DNA of 5,868 nucleotides, taken from contig JALVEX010000015.1 in assembly GCA_027030435.1 (NCBI GenBank), positions 1-5,868 on the forward strand. The letters run 5' to 3'. Shown here in pieces: positions 1 to 5,868 of this stretch. Positions within the stretch are counted from its first letter, which is position 1, and every line of letters starts with the position of its first letter. The notes under the pieces are model-generated. The model was given only the letters and a program-made list of their open reading frames with translations. It was not told the DNA's origin and did no database searches. The stretch is from Paracoccaceae bacterium (GTDB lineage: Bacteria > Pseudomonadota > Alphaproteobacteria > Rhodobacterales > Rhodobacteraceae). A program made the position numbers and the translations under genes.

Positions 1-31
1 GGCGGTGCGCCCGGCCATCGGGGGATAGAGC

Positions 32-40
32 GGAGAGGAA
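32..40 (+). promoter_or_regulatory. Ribosome binding site of the response regulator gene
   Basis: A purine-rich stretch, GGAGAGGAA, lies directly before the ATG at 41. Its GGAG core (32-35) sits five bases from the start codon, a good Shine-Dalgarno spacing, and this supports the chosen start. No promoter is recognisable in the 40 bases available. Those bases may be the end of an upstream gene, because one frame stops at TAG 26-28 and another at TGA 42-44 (an ATGA overlap with the start codon). Confidence 0.7.
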
Positions 41-775
41 ATGAGCGAGAATACCGACATCAGACCACACATCCTGATCGTTGATGACCACCGCGAAATC
101 CGCGATGCGGTCAGGCGATATCTGGAGAAAAACGGCTTTCGCGCCACTGCGGCGCGCGATGCCGGCGAGATGGATGCCCGGCTTGCTGCAGGGCGTTTCG
201 ATCTGATCGTTCTCGATGTCATGATGCCGGGGGAGGACGGGCTTTCTGTCTGCCGGCGGCTGAGCGCCGGAGGCGATACGCCGATCCTGATGCTGACCGC
301 GCTCGGCGAGGAGACGGACCGTATCGTGGGGCTCGAAATCGGCGCCGACGACTATCTGCCCAAACCGTTCAACCCCCGCGAGCTGCTCGCCCGCATCAAG
401 GCGATCCTGCGCCGCCGGCGGCGCGCCGAGCCTGTCGCCGGGTCACTTTCGGGGCAGAAGGTGAAATTTGCCGATTGGGTGCTTGATACCGACAGGCGGC
501 TGCTGACCCACGTCGGGAACGACCGCGAGCAGGCGCTGACGACAGCCGAATTCAAGCTGCTGACGGCATTCCTGGAGCGGCCGCGCTTCGTGCTCTCGCG
601 CGATCAGCTGCTCGATCTCACGTCGGGGCGCGAAGCGCAGGTGTTCGATCGCACGATCGACAATCAGGTGAGCCGGCTGCGGCGCAAGATCGAGCCGGAT
701 CCGGCGAAACCGGTGATCATCACCACGGTGCGCGGCGGCGGCTACAGCCTGAACGCCGACGTTGAGCGCCTGTGA
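41..775 (+). CDS. OmpR-family DNA-binding response regulator
   Basis: This 244-residue cytoplasmic protein is the output half of a two-component system: it is phosphorylated by a partner kinase and binds promoter DNA. The receiver domain spans about residues 10-128. It shows the acidic pair D15-D16, the phosphoacceptor D59 in LDVMMPGEDG, the switch threonine T86 and the conserved lysine K108 in the KPF motif. After a short arginine-rich linker, a winged-helix domain (about 140-244) carries an OmpR-like recognition helix (DRTIDNQVSRLRRKIE) and the wing motif TVRGGGYSL. Length and layout are normal for OmpR/PhoB regulators, and the helix looks closer to OmpR than to PhoB. The start is backed by a strong ribosome binding site. 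The stop overlaps the kinase gene start, so the two are surely co-expressed and are very likely cognate partners. The target genes cannot be read from the sequence. Confidence 0.96.
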   Translation: MSENTDIRPHILIVDDHREIRDAVRRYLEKNGFRATAARDAGEMDARLAAGRFDLIVLDVMMPGEDGLSVCRRLSAGGDTPILMLTALGEETDRIVGLEIGADDYLPKPFNPRELLARIKAILRRRRRAEPVAGSLSGQKVKFADWVLDTDRRLLTHVGNDREQALTTAEFKLLTAFLERPRFVLSRDQLLDLTSGREAQVFDRTIDNQVSRLRRKIEPDPAKPVIITTVRGGGYSLNADVERL

Positions 776-2178
776 TGCGCCGGCTGTTGCCCCGCACCTT
801 GCGCGGCCGGCTCGTGCTGGTGATCCTGGCGACATTCGTTGTCATCCAGGGCATCAGCCTGTGGCTGTTTGTCGATGAGCGCGGGCTGGCCGTGCGCGCG
901 GCCCTGGGGCTGGAAGCGGCGGGGCGGGCGGCGAATGTGGTCCGGCTTCTGGAAGCGGCGCCCGAGAATCTGCAGCCGGATATCCTGCGTGCCGCGAATT
1001 CGCCGCTCGTGCGGTTTTCGCTCGGGCGGGAACCTTCGGTGAATCACCCCGGCCATGCCATGAACGGCAGGATCGCCGAGCGCATCCGGGGCCTTCTGGA
1101 GGATGGCCATGCGCATGAAGTCCGGGTCGAGCTGCACCGGATCGGCGCGAGGCGGTTTCCGCGCGGCGAGAATTCCCGCATGGCCCGCATGATGCGCGCG
1201 CGCATGATGGGGCTTGATCTGGCATCGGTGGAGATGCAGCTGGCCATTTCGCTGAAGGACGGGCGCTGGCTCAATGTCTCGACCCGCTTTCACCGGCCGC
1301 CGATACAATCGGCCTCGGGATCGTATCTGAGCTTCGGTCTGACCACGCTGATCACGGCGGCGGTTGTCTGGCTGGCTTTGAGCAGGCTGACCGGCCCGCT
1401 CAGAAAGCTCGCGCGCTCGGCCGAACGGCTGGGGCGCGGCGAGCAGGTGGCGCCGCTGCCCGAACAGGGTCCGGAGGAGCTTCGCCGCCTGACGAGCGCC
1501 TTCAACGAGATGCAGGCGCGTCTTTCGCGCTTCGTTTCGGAGCGCACGAGATTGCTGGCGGCCCTTGGCCATGATCTGCGCTCGCCCCTGACAGCCATGC
1601 GGGTGCGCGCCGAAATGGTGGATGACGACGAAACCCGCGAACGTCTGGTGGCGATCGTCGGAGAGATGCAGGAGATGGTCGAATCCACGCTCTCGTTTGC
1701 ACGCGGGATGGTCACCTCCGAGGAAATGCAGAGCGTGGATCTCGCGGCCTTTCTTTCGGAGCTGGCCGGGGAGTTCGCGGCGACGGGGGGAGAGGTGAAG
1801 CTTTCGGTCCCGCCCGCCATCACGGTGCGCATCAGGCCCGTTGCCATGCGCCGCGCGCTGCGCAACGTGATCGAGAATGCCATTCGCTACGGCAAGGCGG
1901 CCGAGCTTCGCGCCGAGGTGCATGATGGTGTTGCGGTCATCCGGGTGAGTGACAAGGGCGAAGGCATCCCGGAAGAGGATCTGGAAAGGGTGTTCGATCC
2001 ATTCGTGCGGGTCGAGAAATCCCGCAATCTGGAAACCGGCGGAACAGGATTGGGGCTCTCGATCGCCCGAACGGTGATCCATGCCCATGGCGGCGACATC
2101 AGGCTTTCGAATGCGCCGGGCGGGGGGCTTCTGGTGGAGATCACCATCCCGATCGCCGGTGCGGGGGAGAGCGGCTGA
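775..2178 (+). CDS. Membrane sensor histidine kinase, EnvZ-like, partner of the preceding regulator
   Basis: This 467-residue inner-membrane kinase should sense a periplasmic or membrane signal and phosphorylate the regulator encoded just upstream. TM1 is about residues 13-33, the periplasmic loop about 34-183, and TM2 about 184-202. A HAMP linker follows to about 256 (TGPLRKLARSAERLGRGE... ending FNEMQARL). The phosphoacceptor is H266 in LGHDLRSPLT. The ATPase domain has an N box (N364, N368), G1 box (DKGEGIP, 393-399), F box (FDPF, 407-410) and G2 box (GGTGLGLS, 422-429), so all catalytic motifs are intact. The loop is rich in Met and His (NHPGHAMNG at 90-98, GHAH at 111-114, five Met within 136-145) and matches no sensor domain I recognise. 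The ATG at 775 shares one base with the regulator's TGA (TGATG). A GTG at 772 would add one residue and is the alternative start. The signal is unknown. Confidence 0.95.
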   Translation: MRRLLPRTLRGRLVLVILATFVVIQGISLWLFVDERGLAVRAALGLEAAGRAANVVRLLEAAPENLQPDILRAANSPLVRFSLGREPSVNHPGHAMNGRIAERIRGLLEDGHAHEVRVELHRIGARRFPRGENSRMARMMRARMMGLDLASVEMQLAISLKDGRWLNVSTRFHRPPIQSASGSYLSFGLTTLITAAVVWLALSRLTGPLRKLARSAERLGRGEQVAPLPEQGPEELRRLTSAFNEMQARLSRFVSERTRLLAALGHDLRSPLTAMRVRAEMVDDDETRERLVAIVGEMQEMVESTLSFARGMVTSEEMQSVDLAAFLSELAGEFAATGGEVKLSVPPAITVRIRPVAMRRALRNVIENAIRYGKAAELRAEVHDGVAVIRVSDKGEGIPEEDLERVFDPFVRVEKSRNLETGGTGLGLSIARTVIHAHGGDIRLSNAPGGGLLVEITIPIAGAGESG

Positions 2179-2240
2179 GTGCGGGGCGTTTGGCCAGGCC
2201 CGGGGCATGTGCGCCCGCCATGCGGGCTGTTTCAGCCGCT
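2170..2240. repeat. Perfect 9-base inverted repeat formed by two convergent gene ends
   Basis: AGCGGCTGA at 2170-2178 (end of the kinase gene) and TCAGCCGCT at 2232-2240 (end of the transporter gene read on the plus strand) are exact reverse complements. Both proteins therefore end in Ser-Gly-stop with identical codons. The arms enclose the whole 53-base intergenic gap. They could form the base of a larger stem in a read-through transcript, with the 2213-2227 hairpin nested inside. This may also be chance from shared codon preference. Confidence 0.6.
2213..2231 (+). terminator. Possible weak terminator hairpin between convergent genes
   Basis: GCCCGC (2213-2218) and GCGGGC (2222-2227) form a perfect 6-bp all-GC stem with a three-base loop, followed by TGTTTC. 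The T tract is too poor for a classic intrinsic terminator, and none is seen on the minus side. An overlapping 5-bp stem, GGCTG/CAGCC (2225-2229/2233-2237), could form instead. Position in the convergent gap is the main support; Rho-dependent termination is equally possible. The rest of the 2179-2231 gap shows no other feature. Confidence 0.35.
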
Positions 2241-3566
2241 GAGCTGGGGATTGCGTCCGGGCATTTGCGTGGCGCCGCTTTCCATGCGCCGGATGCTTGC
2301 GTGCATCCACCAGAGCGTCCCCGTCACCATCAGCGTCAGGAGGAGGAAGGGCGCCGTCCAGATATCGGTGAGATCGAGAAGGAGGCCGAAGGCGATCGGC
2401 AGGAAGAAGCCGCCAAGCCCGCCGATCATTCCCACGAGCCCGCCCACGGCGCCCACGTGCTCGGGGTAATAGACGGGAATGTGCTTGTAAACCGCCGCGC
2501 TGCCGAGGCTCATGGCAAAGCCGAGCAGCATGGTGAGCGCGGCAAAGCCCCAGAGCGGCAGCGCCAGATCGAGGCGCATCGGCCCGGAGATGCCCGCGAT
2601 CAGGAAGCTGCCGCCGGGAAAGCTCATCAGCGCCAGCAGCAGGGCCGAAGCCGCGAATACCCGGTAAAGCACATAGCGCGCGCCGCGCCTGTCCGACATC
2701 CAGCCGCCGAACGCGCGAAACACCGCGCCGGGCAGGGCATAGGCGGTGGTGAGCATCCCGGCGGTGGTCAGATCGAGCCCGTAAGCGCCCACGTAATAGC
2801 GCGGCAGGAAGGAGGCGAGCGCCACGAAGCCGCCGAATACGAAGAAATAATAGGCCGAGAAGCGCCACACGCGCAGATCCTTCAGCGGCGCAAGCTGGCG
2901 CGCGAGGCTGATCGGGCGGGCTGCGGCCTCCCGGCGCGCTTCATGCACCGGATCGGTGCGCGCGAGCACCCAGAAAAGAAGCGCACTCGCGCCCAGCACC
3001 GCCGCATAGACCCGCGCCGTGCCCTCCCAGCCGATCGCGGCCACGAGGAAGGGTGCCACGAAGCTGGTGAGCGCCGCCCCCACATTGCCCGCGCCGTAGA
3101 TCCCGAGCGCCGTGCCCTGAAGGCGCGCCGGATACCAGCGCGAAACATAGGAAACCCCGATGCTGAAGGAGCCCCCGGCAAGGCCGAGCCCCAGCGCCGC
3201 CAGCAGGAACATCGGGTAGCTTTCGGCCATTGTCAGCAGCCACACGGCCAGCGCCGTCACCCCCATCTGCAGCGCAAACACCAGCCGCCCGCCATGGCGC
3301 TCGGCCCAGAGCCCCAGGGCAAGGCGGCTGAGCGAGCCGGTGAGAACGGGCGTTGCCACCAGAAGGCCGAACTGCGCTTCGCTCAGGCCAAGCTCCTGCT
3401 TGATACGCAGGCCGATGATGGAAAACAGCGTCCAGACGGCAAAGCAGATGGCAAAGGCGAAGGTGGAGAGCGCCAGCGCGCGGCGGCGCTCGGAGGCGGA
3501 GGGTATGGTGGGTGTGGCGGGAGTCTTGTTCATGCTGCGGCTCTCGGGCATGGCTTCTTCACTCAT
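2232..3566 (-). CDS. narK: NarK/NasA-type nitrate/nitrite transporter (MFS, NNP family)
   Basis: This integral inner-membrane protein should import nitrate and/or nitrite. With the ATG at 3566 it has 444 residues, a normal length for a 12-helix member of the nitrate/nitrite porter family. A hydrophilic N-terminus precedes the first helix (about 31-51). Family hallmarks are present: the substrate arginines R81 in helix 2 (GSLSRLALG) and R284 in helix 8 (GAVFRAFGG), corresponding to E. coli NarK R89 and R305. Two glycine-rich nitrate signatures lie at about 155-163 (GIYGAGNVG) and 375-386 (GGLVGMIGGLGG). MFS loop motifs follow helices 2 and 8 (AERHGGR, SDRRGAR). It lies just downstream of the reductase gene on the same strand, which points to uptake for assimilation. 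The start is uncertain: 3566, 3551 and 3533 are all in frame with weak ribosome sites. I chose 3566 for its short gap after the reductase stop. An ATG at 3680 would overlap the reductase by about 100 bases and is unlikely. Nitrate versus nitrite preference and export ability cannot be read. Confidence 0.93.
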   Translation of the reverse strand: MSEEAMPESRSMNKTPATPTIPSASERRRALALSTFAFAICFAVWTLFSIIGLRIKQELGLSEAQFGLLVATPVLTGSLSRLALGLWAERHGGRLVFALQMGVTALAVWLLTMAESYPMFLLAALGLGLAGGSFSIGVSYVSRWYPARLQGTALGIYGAGNVGAALTSFVAPFLVAAIGWEGTARVYAAVLGASALLFWVLARTDPVHEARREAAARPISLARQLAPLKDLRVWRFSAYYFFVFGGFVALASFLPRYYVGAYGLDLTTAGMLTTAYALPGAVFRAFGGWMSDRRGARYVLYRVFAASALLLALMSFPGGSFLIAGISGPMRLDLALPLWGFAALTMLLGFAMSLGSAAVYKHIPVYYPEHVGAVGGLVGMIGGLGGFFLPIAFGLLLDLTDIWTAPFLLLTLMVTGTLWWMHASIRRMESGATQMPGRNPQLSG

Positions 3567-3580
3567 CCGGCGTGGTTCAT
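3563..3580 (-). promoter_or_regulatory. Possible translational coupling junction with a five-codon mini-ORF
   Basis: On the minus strand the reductase stop TGA (3579-3577) lies within ATGA, whose ATG (3580-3578) opens a different frame reading Met-Asn-His-Ala-Gly-stop. The stop of that mini-ORF (TGA, 3565-3563) again sits in an ATGA whose ATG (3566) is in frame with the transporter. Two successive ATGA overlaps could let ribosomes relay from reductase to transporter by termination-reinitiation. No good Shine-Dalgarno precedes 3566, which fits coupling but does not prove it. If the true start is 3551 or 3533, the pattern is coincidental. Confidence 0.3.
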
Positions 3581-5868
3581 TCGGCTGCGGTGGAAAGGGG
3601 GCTGGCGTGGCGGGCGAGAAGGGCATCGAGCTCGGGCTTGCAGGCGCCGCAGCTGGTGCCGGCGGCGGTGGCTTCGCCAAGCGCTGCCGCGGTGCAGGCG
3701 CCGCGGGCGATGGCGGCGGCGAGGGTGTTTTCGCCTACGTTGAAACAGGCGCAGACGATCCGCCCCGGATCGGGCTGCCCCGCCGGGCGGCGCCCCGCCA
3801 GGGCCTCGCCCGCCGCCACCGCCCGGCCGATCTGGGCGATGGCATGATCGCGCTGAAGCGCCACGGGGCGCGGGGCGGCGAAGAACAGGCCCGCCAGCCG
3901 GCCCTCTTCATGGAAGGCGATGCGGCGGATGCCGGTGGCGGGATCTTCCACGAGGGCCGCGGATGCGTCCGGCAGGTCCAGGAGGCGGCGCGCCTCGGCC
4001 TCCCAGTCGTCCGGCATTTCGCCTGCGGCCATCTCCAGCGCCCAGCCCGTCGCGGTGCGGATCACTGTGCCGTAGGGAAAGGCCTCGGGCGCGGGCGGCG
4101 CGATCGGGCGCAGGCTGGCGGCAAAGCCATACCAGCTCGCCGCGAGCCGCTCGATCCGGGCCACGGTCTGCTTCAGCGCCGGCTGGCCGGAGACCGGATC
4201 GCAGGGCGCATCCACAGCCGGGTTGACGGCGCCCAGGGTGCTGTTGGCGCGGCTCCAGTGCATCGGCACGAACACCTCGCCCGGCCGCACCGCTTCGCTC
4301 ACCAGCGCGCGCAGCACCGCCGCGCCGCCCCCGGCCCCCTTGAGGCGGAGGATGTCGCCGGGGGCAAGCCTGAGCCGGGCGGCATCCTCGGGATGGATTT
4401 CGGCGAAGGGCTCGGCCAGATGGGCGCTGAGGCGGGCGACAAGCCCGGTGCGGGTCATGGTGTGCCATTGATCGCGGATACGCCCGGTATTGAGGTGGAA
4501 AAGGCCGAGGGCAGGGGCCTTTCGTGCCGGCGCGGTGACGGGCAGCATCCGTGCCCTGCCGCCGGGGTGGTAGAAGCCGCCATCTGCGAAGAAGCGGCCC
4601 TGCGGGGCGGGATTGCGCGCGCGATCGGCCGGCGCGGGCCACTGAAAGGGGGCAAGGGCGTCATAAGCCTCGCGGGTGATGGCGGCATGGGCGGAGATGT
4701 CGAAATCGCGGCCATGCGCGGCGGCCCGGCCCGAGAGGGCGGCGTATTCGGCGAAGATCTCGGCCTCGTGGCTGTAGGCGAAGGCCGCGCCCCAGCCCAT
4801 GCGCCGGGCCACATCGCAGAGGATCTGCCAGTCGGCGCGCGCTTCGCCCGGCGCCGGCAGGAAGGCGCGCTGGCGCGAGATGCGGCGCTCGGAATTGGTG
4901 ACGGTGCCGGATTTCTCGCCCCAGCCGAGCGCCGGCAGAAGCACATCGGAGCGTGCCGTGGTATCGGTGCGGGTGACGTCTGAAACCACGGTGAAGGGCA
5001 CGGCGGCGATCGCCTCGGCCACCCGGCCTGCGCGCGGCAGCGAGACGGCCGGATTGGTGCCGATGATCCAGAGCGCCTTGATCTTCCCCTCGGCGCAGGC
5101 GCGGAACATGTCCACCGCCTTGAGCCCGGGGCGCTCGGGGATCGGGGCAGGCGCCTGCCAGAATTCGGCCGCCGTGGCGCGGTGGGCGGGGTTTTCGAGA
5201 TCGAGGTGGCAGGCCAGCATGTTGGCAAGCCCCCCCACCTCGCGCCCGCCCATGGCATTGGGCTGGCCGGTGACCGAGAAGGGCCCCATGCCCGGCCGCC
5301 CGATGCGCCCGGTGGCGAGATGGCAGTTGATGATGGCGTTCACCTTGTCGCTGCCATGGGCGGACTGGTTGACGCCCTGGGAATAGACGGTGACGACCTT
5401 CTCGGTGCCCAGCCACAGATCGATGAAGCGGGCGATCTCGGCAGCCGGCAGGCCCGAGGCGGCCGGATCGGATGCGCGCGCGGCGGCAAGCGCCTCGTCC
5501 AGCCCTTCCACATGGGCATCGAGATAGGCGCGATCCAGCGCGCCGCGATCGGCAATGGCGGCAAGGAGCGCGTTCCACAGCGCCGCGTCGCCATCGGGCG
5601 CGATGGCCAGGTGCATGTCCGCCGCCTCGGCGCTGGCGGAGCGGCGCGGATCGATCACCACCAGCCTGAGCTTCGGGTTCCTCTCCCGCGCGGCCTCCAG
5701 GCGGCGAAACAGCACCGGGTGGCACCAGGCCAGATTGGAGCCCGCGAGCACCACGAGATCGGCCTCTTCGAGATCGTCATAGCTGCCGGGCACGGTATCG
5801 GTGCCGAAGGCGCGCTTGTGGCCGGCCACCGACGAGGCCATGCACAGGCGCGAATTGGTGTCGATATT
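3577..5868 (-). CDS. nasA: Assimilatory nitrate reductase catalytic subunit, partial (N-terminus beyond the window)
   Basis: This molybdopterin-dependent enzyme reduces nitrate to nitrite in the cytoplasm for nitrogen assimilation. Some organisms call the gene nasC or narB. The window holds 763 C-terminal residues plus the stop. The frame is open to base 5868, so roughly the first 100-130 residues, including the N-terminal [4Fe-4S] cysteines, lie outside. The visible part begins NIDTNSRLCMASSVAGHKRAFG. By family analogy, its cysteine (visible residue 9, bases 5842-5844) is the molybdenum ligand. Next come the molybdopterin oxidoreductase domain with VTGQPNAMGGREVGG (about 195-210) and WIIGTNPAVS, then the dinucleotide-binding domain (about 450-573, from LNTGRIRDQWHTMTRTG to WSRANSTLGAVNPAVD). 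A linker domain precedes a BFD-type [2Fe-2S] domain at 703-763 with C706, C708, C740 and C743. That tail marks the NasA class and separates it from periplasmic NapA and membrane NarG. The gene precedes the transporter on the same strand. A start at the Met at 5841 would be an artefact that drops the molybdenum ligand. Confidence 0.95.
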   Translation of the reverse strand, partial: NIDTNSRLCMASSVAGHKRAFGTDTVPGSYDDLEEADLVVLAGSNLAWCHPVLFRRLEAARERNPKLRLVVIDPRRSASAEAADMHLAIAPDGDAALWNALLAAIADRGALDRAYLDAHVEGLDEALAAARASDPAASGLPAAEIARFIDLWLGTEKVVTVYSQGVNQSAHGSDKVNAIINCHLATGRIGRPGMGPFSVTGQPNAMGGREVGGLANMLACHLDLENPAHRATAAEFWQAPAPIPERPGLKAVDMFRACAEGKIKALWIIGTNPAVSLPRAGRVAEAIAAVPFTVVSDVTRTDTTARSDVLLPALGWGEKSGTVTNSERRISRQRAFLPAPGEARADWQILCDVARRMGWGAAFAYSHEAEIFAEYAALSGRAAAHGRDFDISAHAAITREAYDALAPFQWPAPADRARNPAPQGRFFADGGFYHPGGRARMLPVTAPARKAPALGLFHLNTGRIRDQWHTMTRTGLVARLSAHLAEPFAEIHPEDAARLRLAPGDILRLKGAGGGAAVLRALVSEAVRPGEVFVPMHWSRANSTLGAVNPAVDAPCDPVSGQPALKQTVARIERLAASWYGFAASLRPIAPPAPEAFPYGTVIRTATGWALEMAAGEMPDDWEAEARRLLDLPDASAALVEDPATGIRRIAFHEEGRLAGLFFAAPRPVALQRDHAIAQIGRAVAAGEALAGRRPAGQPDPGRIVCACFNVGENTLAAAIARGACTAAALGEATAAGTSCGACKPELDALLARHASPLSTAAE

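Noticed and set aside
1186..1209. CGCATGATG direct repeat as a possible microsatellite or regulatory site
   Set aside because: There are only two copies, in frame within the kinase gene. They are explained by the repeated Arg-Met-Met residues, so I treat them as a protein-level feature.
742..2868. A 708-codon open frame on the minus strand, crossing the kinase gene and half of the transporter gene
   Set aside because: It is a shadow: the translation is rich in Arg, His, Ala and Pro with no domain, and it crosses a convergent gene boundary. The overlapping frames encode a complete kinase and transporter with all motifs. Long antisense frames are expected in DNA this rich in GC.
3567..3680. 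N-terminal extension of the transporter back to an ATG at 3680
   Set aside because: It would add a Pro/Ala-rich segment (AKPPPPAPAAAPASPSS) that overlaps the reductase's [2Fe-2S] domain by about 100 bases. It resembles out-of-frame sequence, not a transporter N-terminus.
2190..3743. A 517-codon open frame on the plus strand opposite the transporter
   Set aside because: Its composition is low-complexity (Arg, His, Glu, Gln, Ala, Gly) with no recognisable motif. It lies antisense to a well-supported membrane protein and extends into the reductase gene.
3340..4983. A 547-codon open frame on the plus strand opposite the reductase
   Set aside because: The translation is Gly/Ala/Arg-rich and formless and is antisense to conserved reductase domains. 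It fits a GC-driven mirror frame.
4661..5725. A 354-codon open frame on the minus strand, in a different frame from the reductase
   Set aside because: It is nested on the same strand within conserved molybdopterin-domain sequence, and its translation is Arg/Gly/His-rich with no family features.

Overview
The window is 5,868 bases of GC-rich (by eye about two thirds G+C), densely coding bacterial DNA with strongly G/C-biased third codon positions. Its protein families and GC-rich coding style suggest an alphaproteobacterium. That placement is inference; no rRNA, tRNA or marker gene in the window confirms it.

There are two convergent gene pairs. On the left, plus strand, is a two-component system: an OmpR-family response regulator (41-775) with a transmembrane sensor histidine kinase (775-2178) whose ATG overlaps the regulator's stop by one base. 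On the right, minus strand, is part of a nitrate-assimilation operon. It holds a molybdenum nitrate reductase catalytic subunit (stop at 3577, running off the right edge) followed by a NarK/NasA-type nitrate/nitrite MFS transporter (2232 to about 3566). The pairs meet tail to tail across a 53-base gap. The gap holds a short hairpin and is flanked by a perfect 9-base inverted repeat made by the two gene ends.

Functionally, the transporter would bring in nitrate and the reductase would convert it to nitrite in the cytoplasm. Nitrite would then need a nitrite reductase (NirBD/NasB type), which is not in the window and could lie upstream of the reductase beyond base 5868. The two-component system is an OmpR/EnvZ-like pair, not the LuxR-type NarXL/NarQP kind or the NasTS kind. 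Nothing here shows that it controls the nitrate genes, and the convergent layout gives no shared promoter.

There is no intergenic stretch over 300 bases and no sign of mobile elements, CRISPR arrays, RNA genes or recent transfer. I do not see a new biological system. The points worth a second look are modest: the Met/His-rich sensor loop of the kinase, the start-stop relay between reductase and transporter, the mirrored gene ends at the convergent junction, and the risk of mis-starting the truncated reductase so that its molybdenum ligand is lost.
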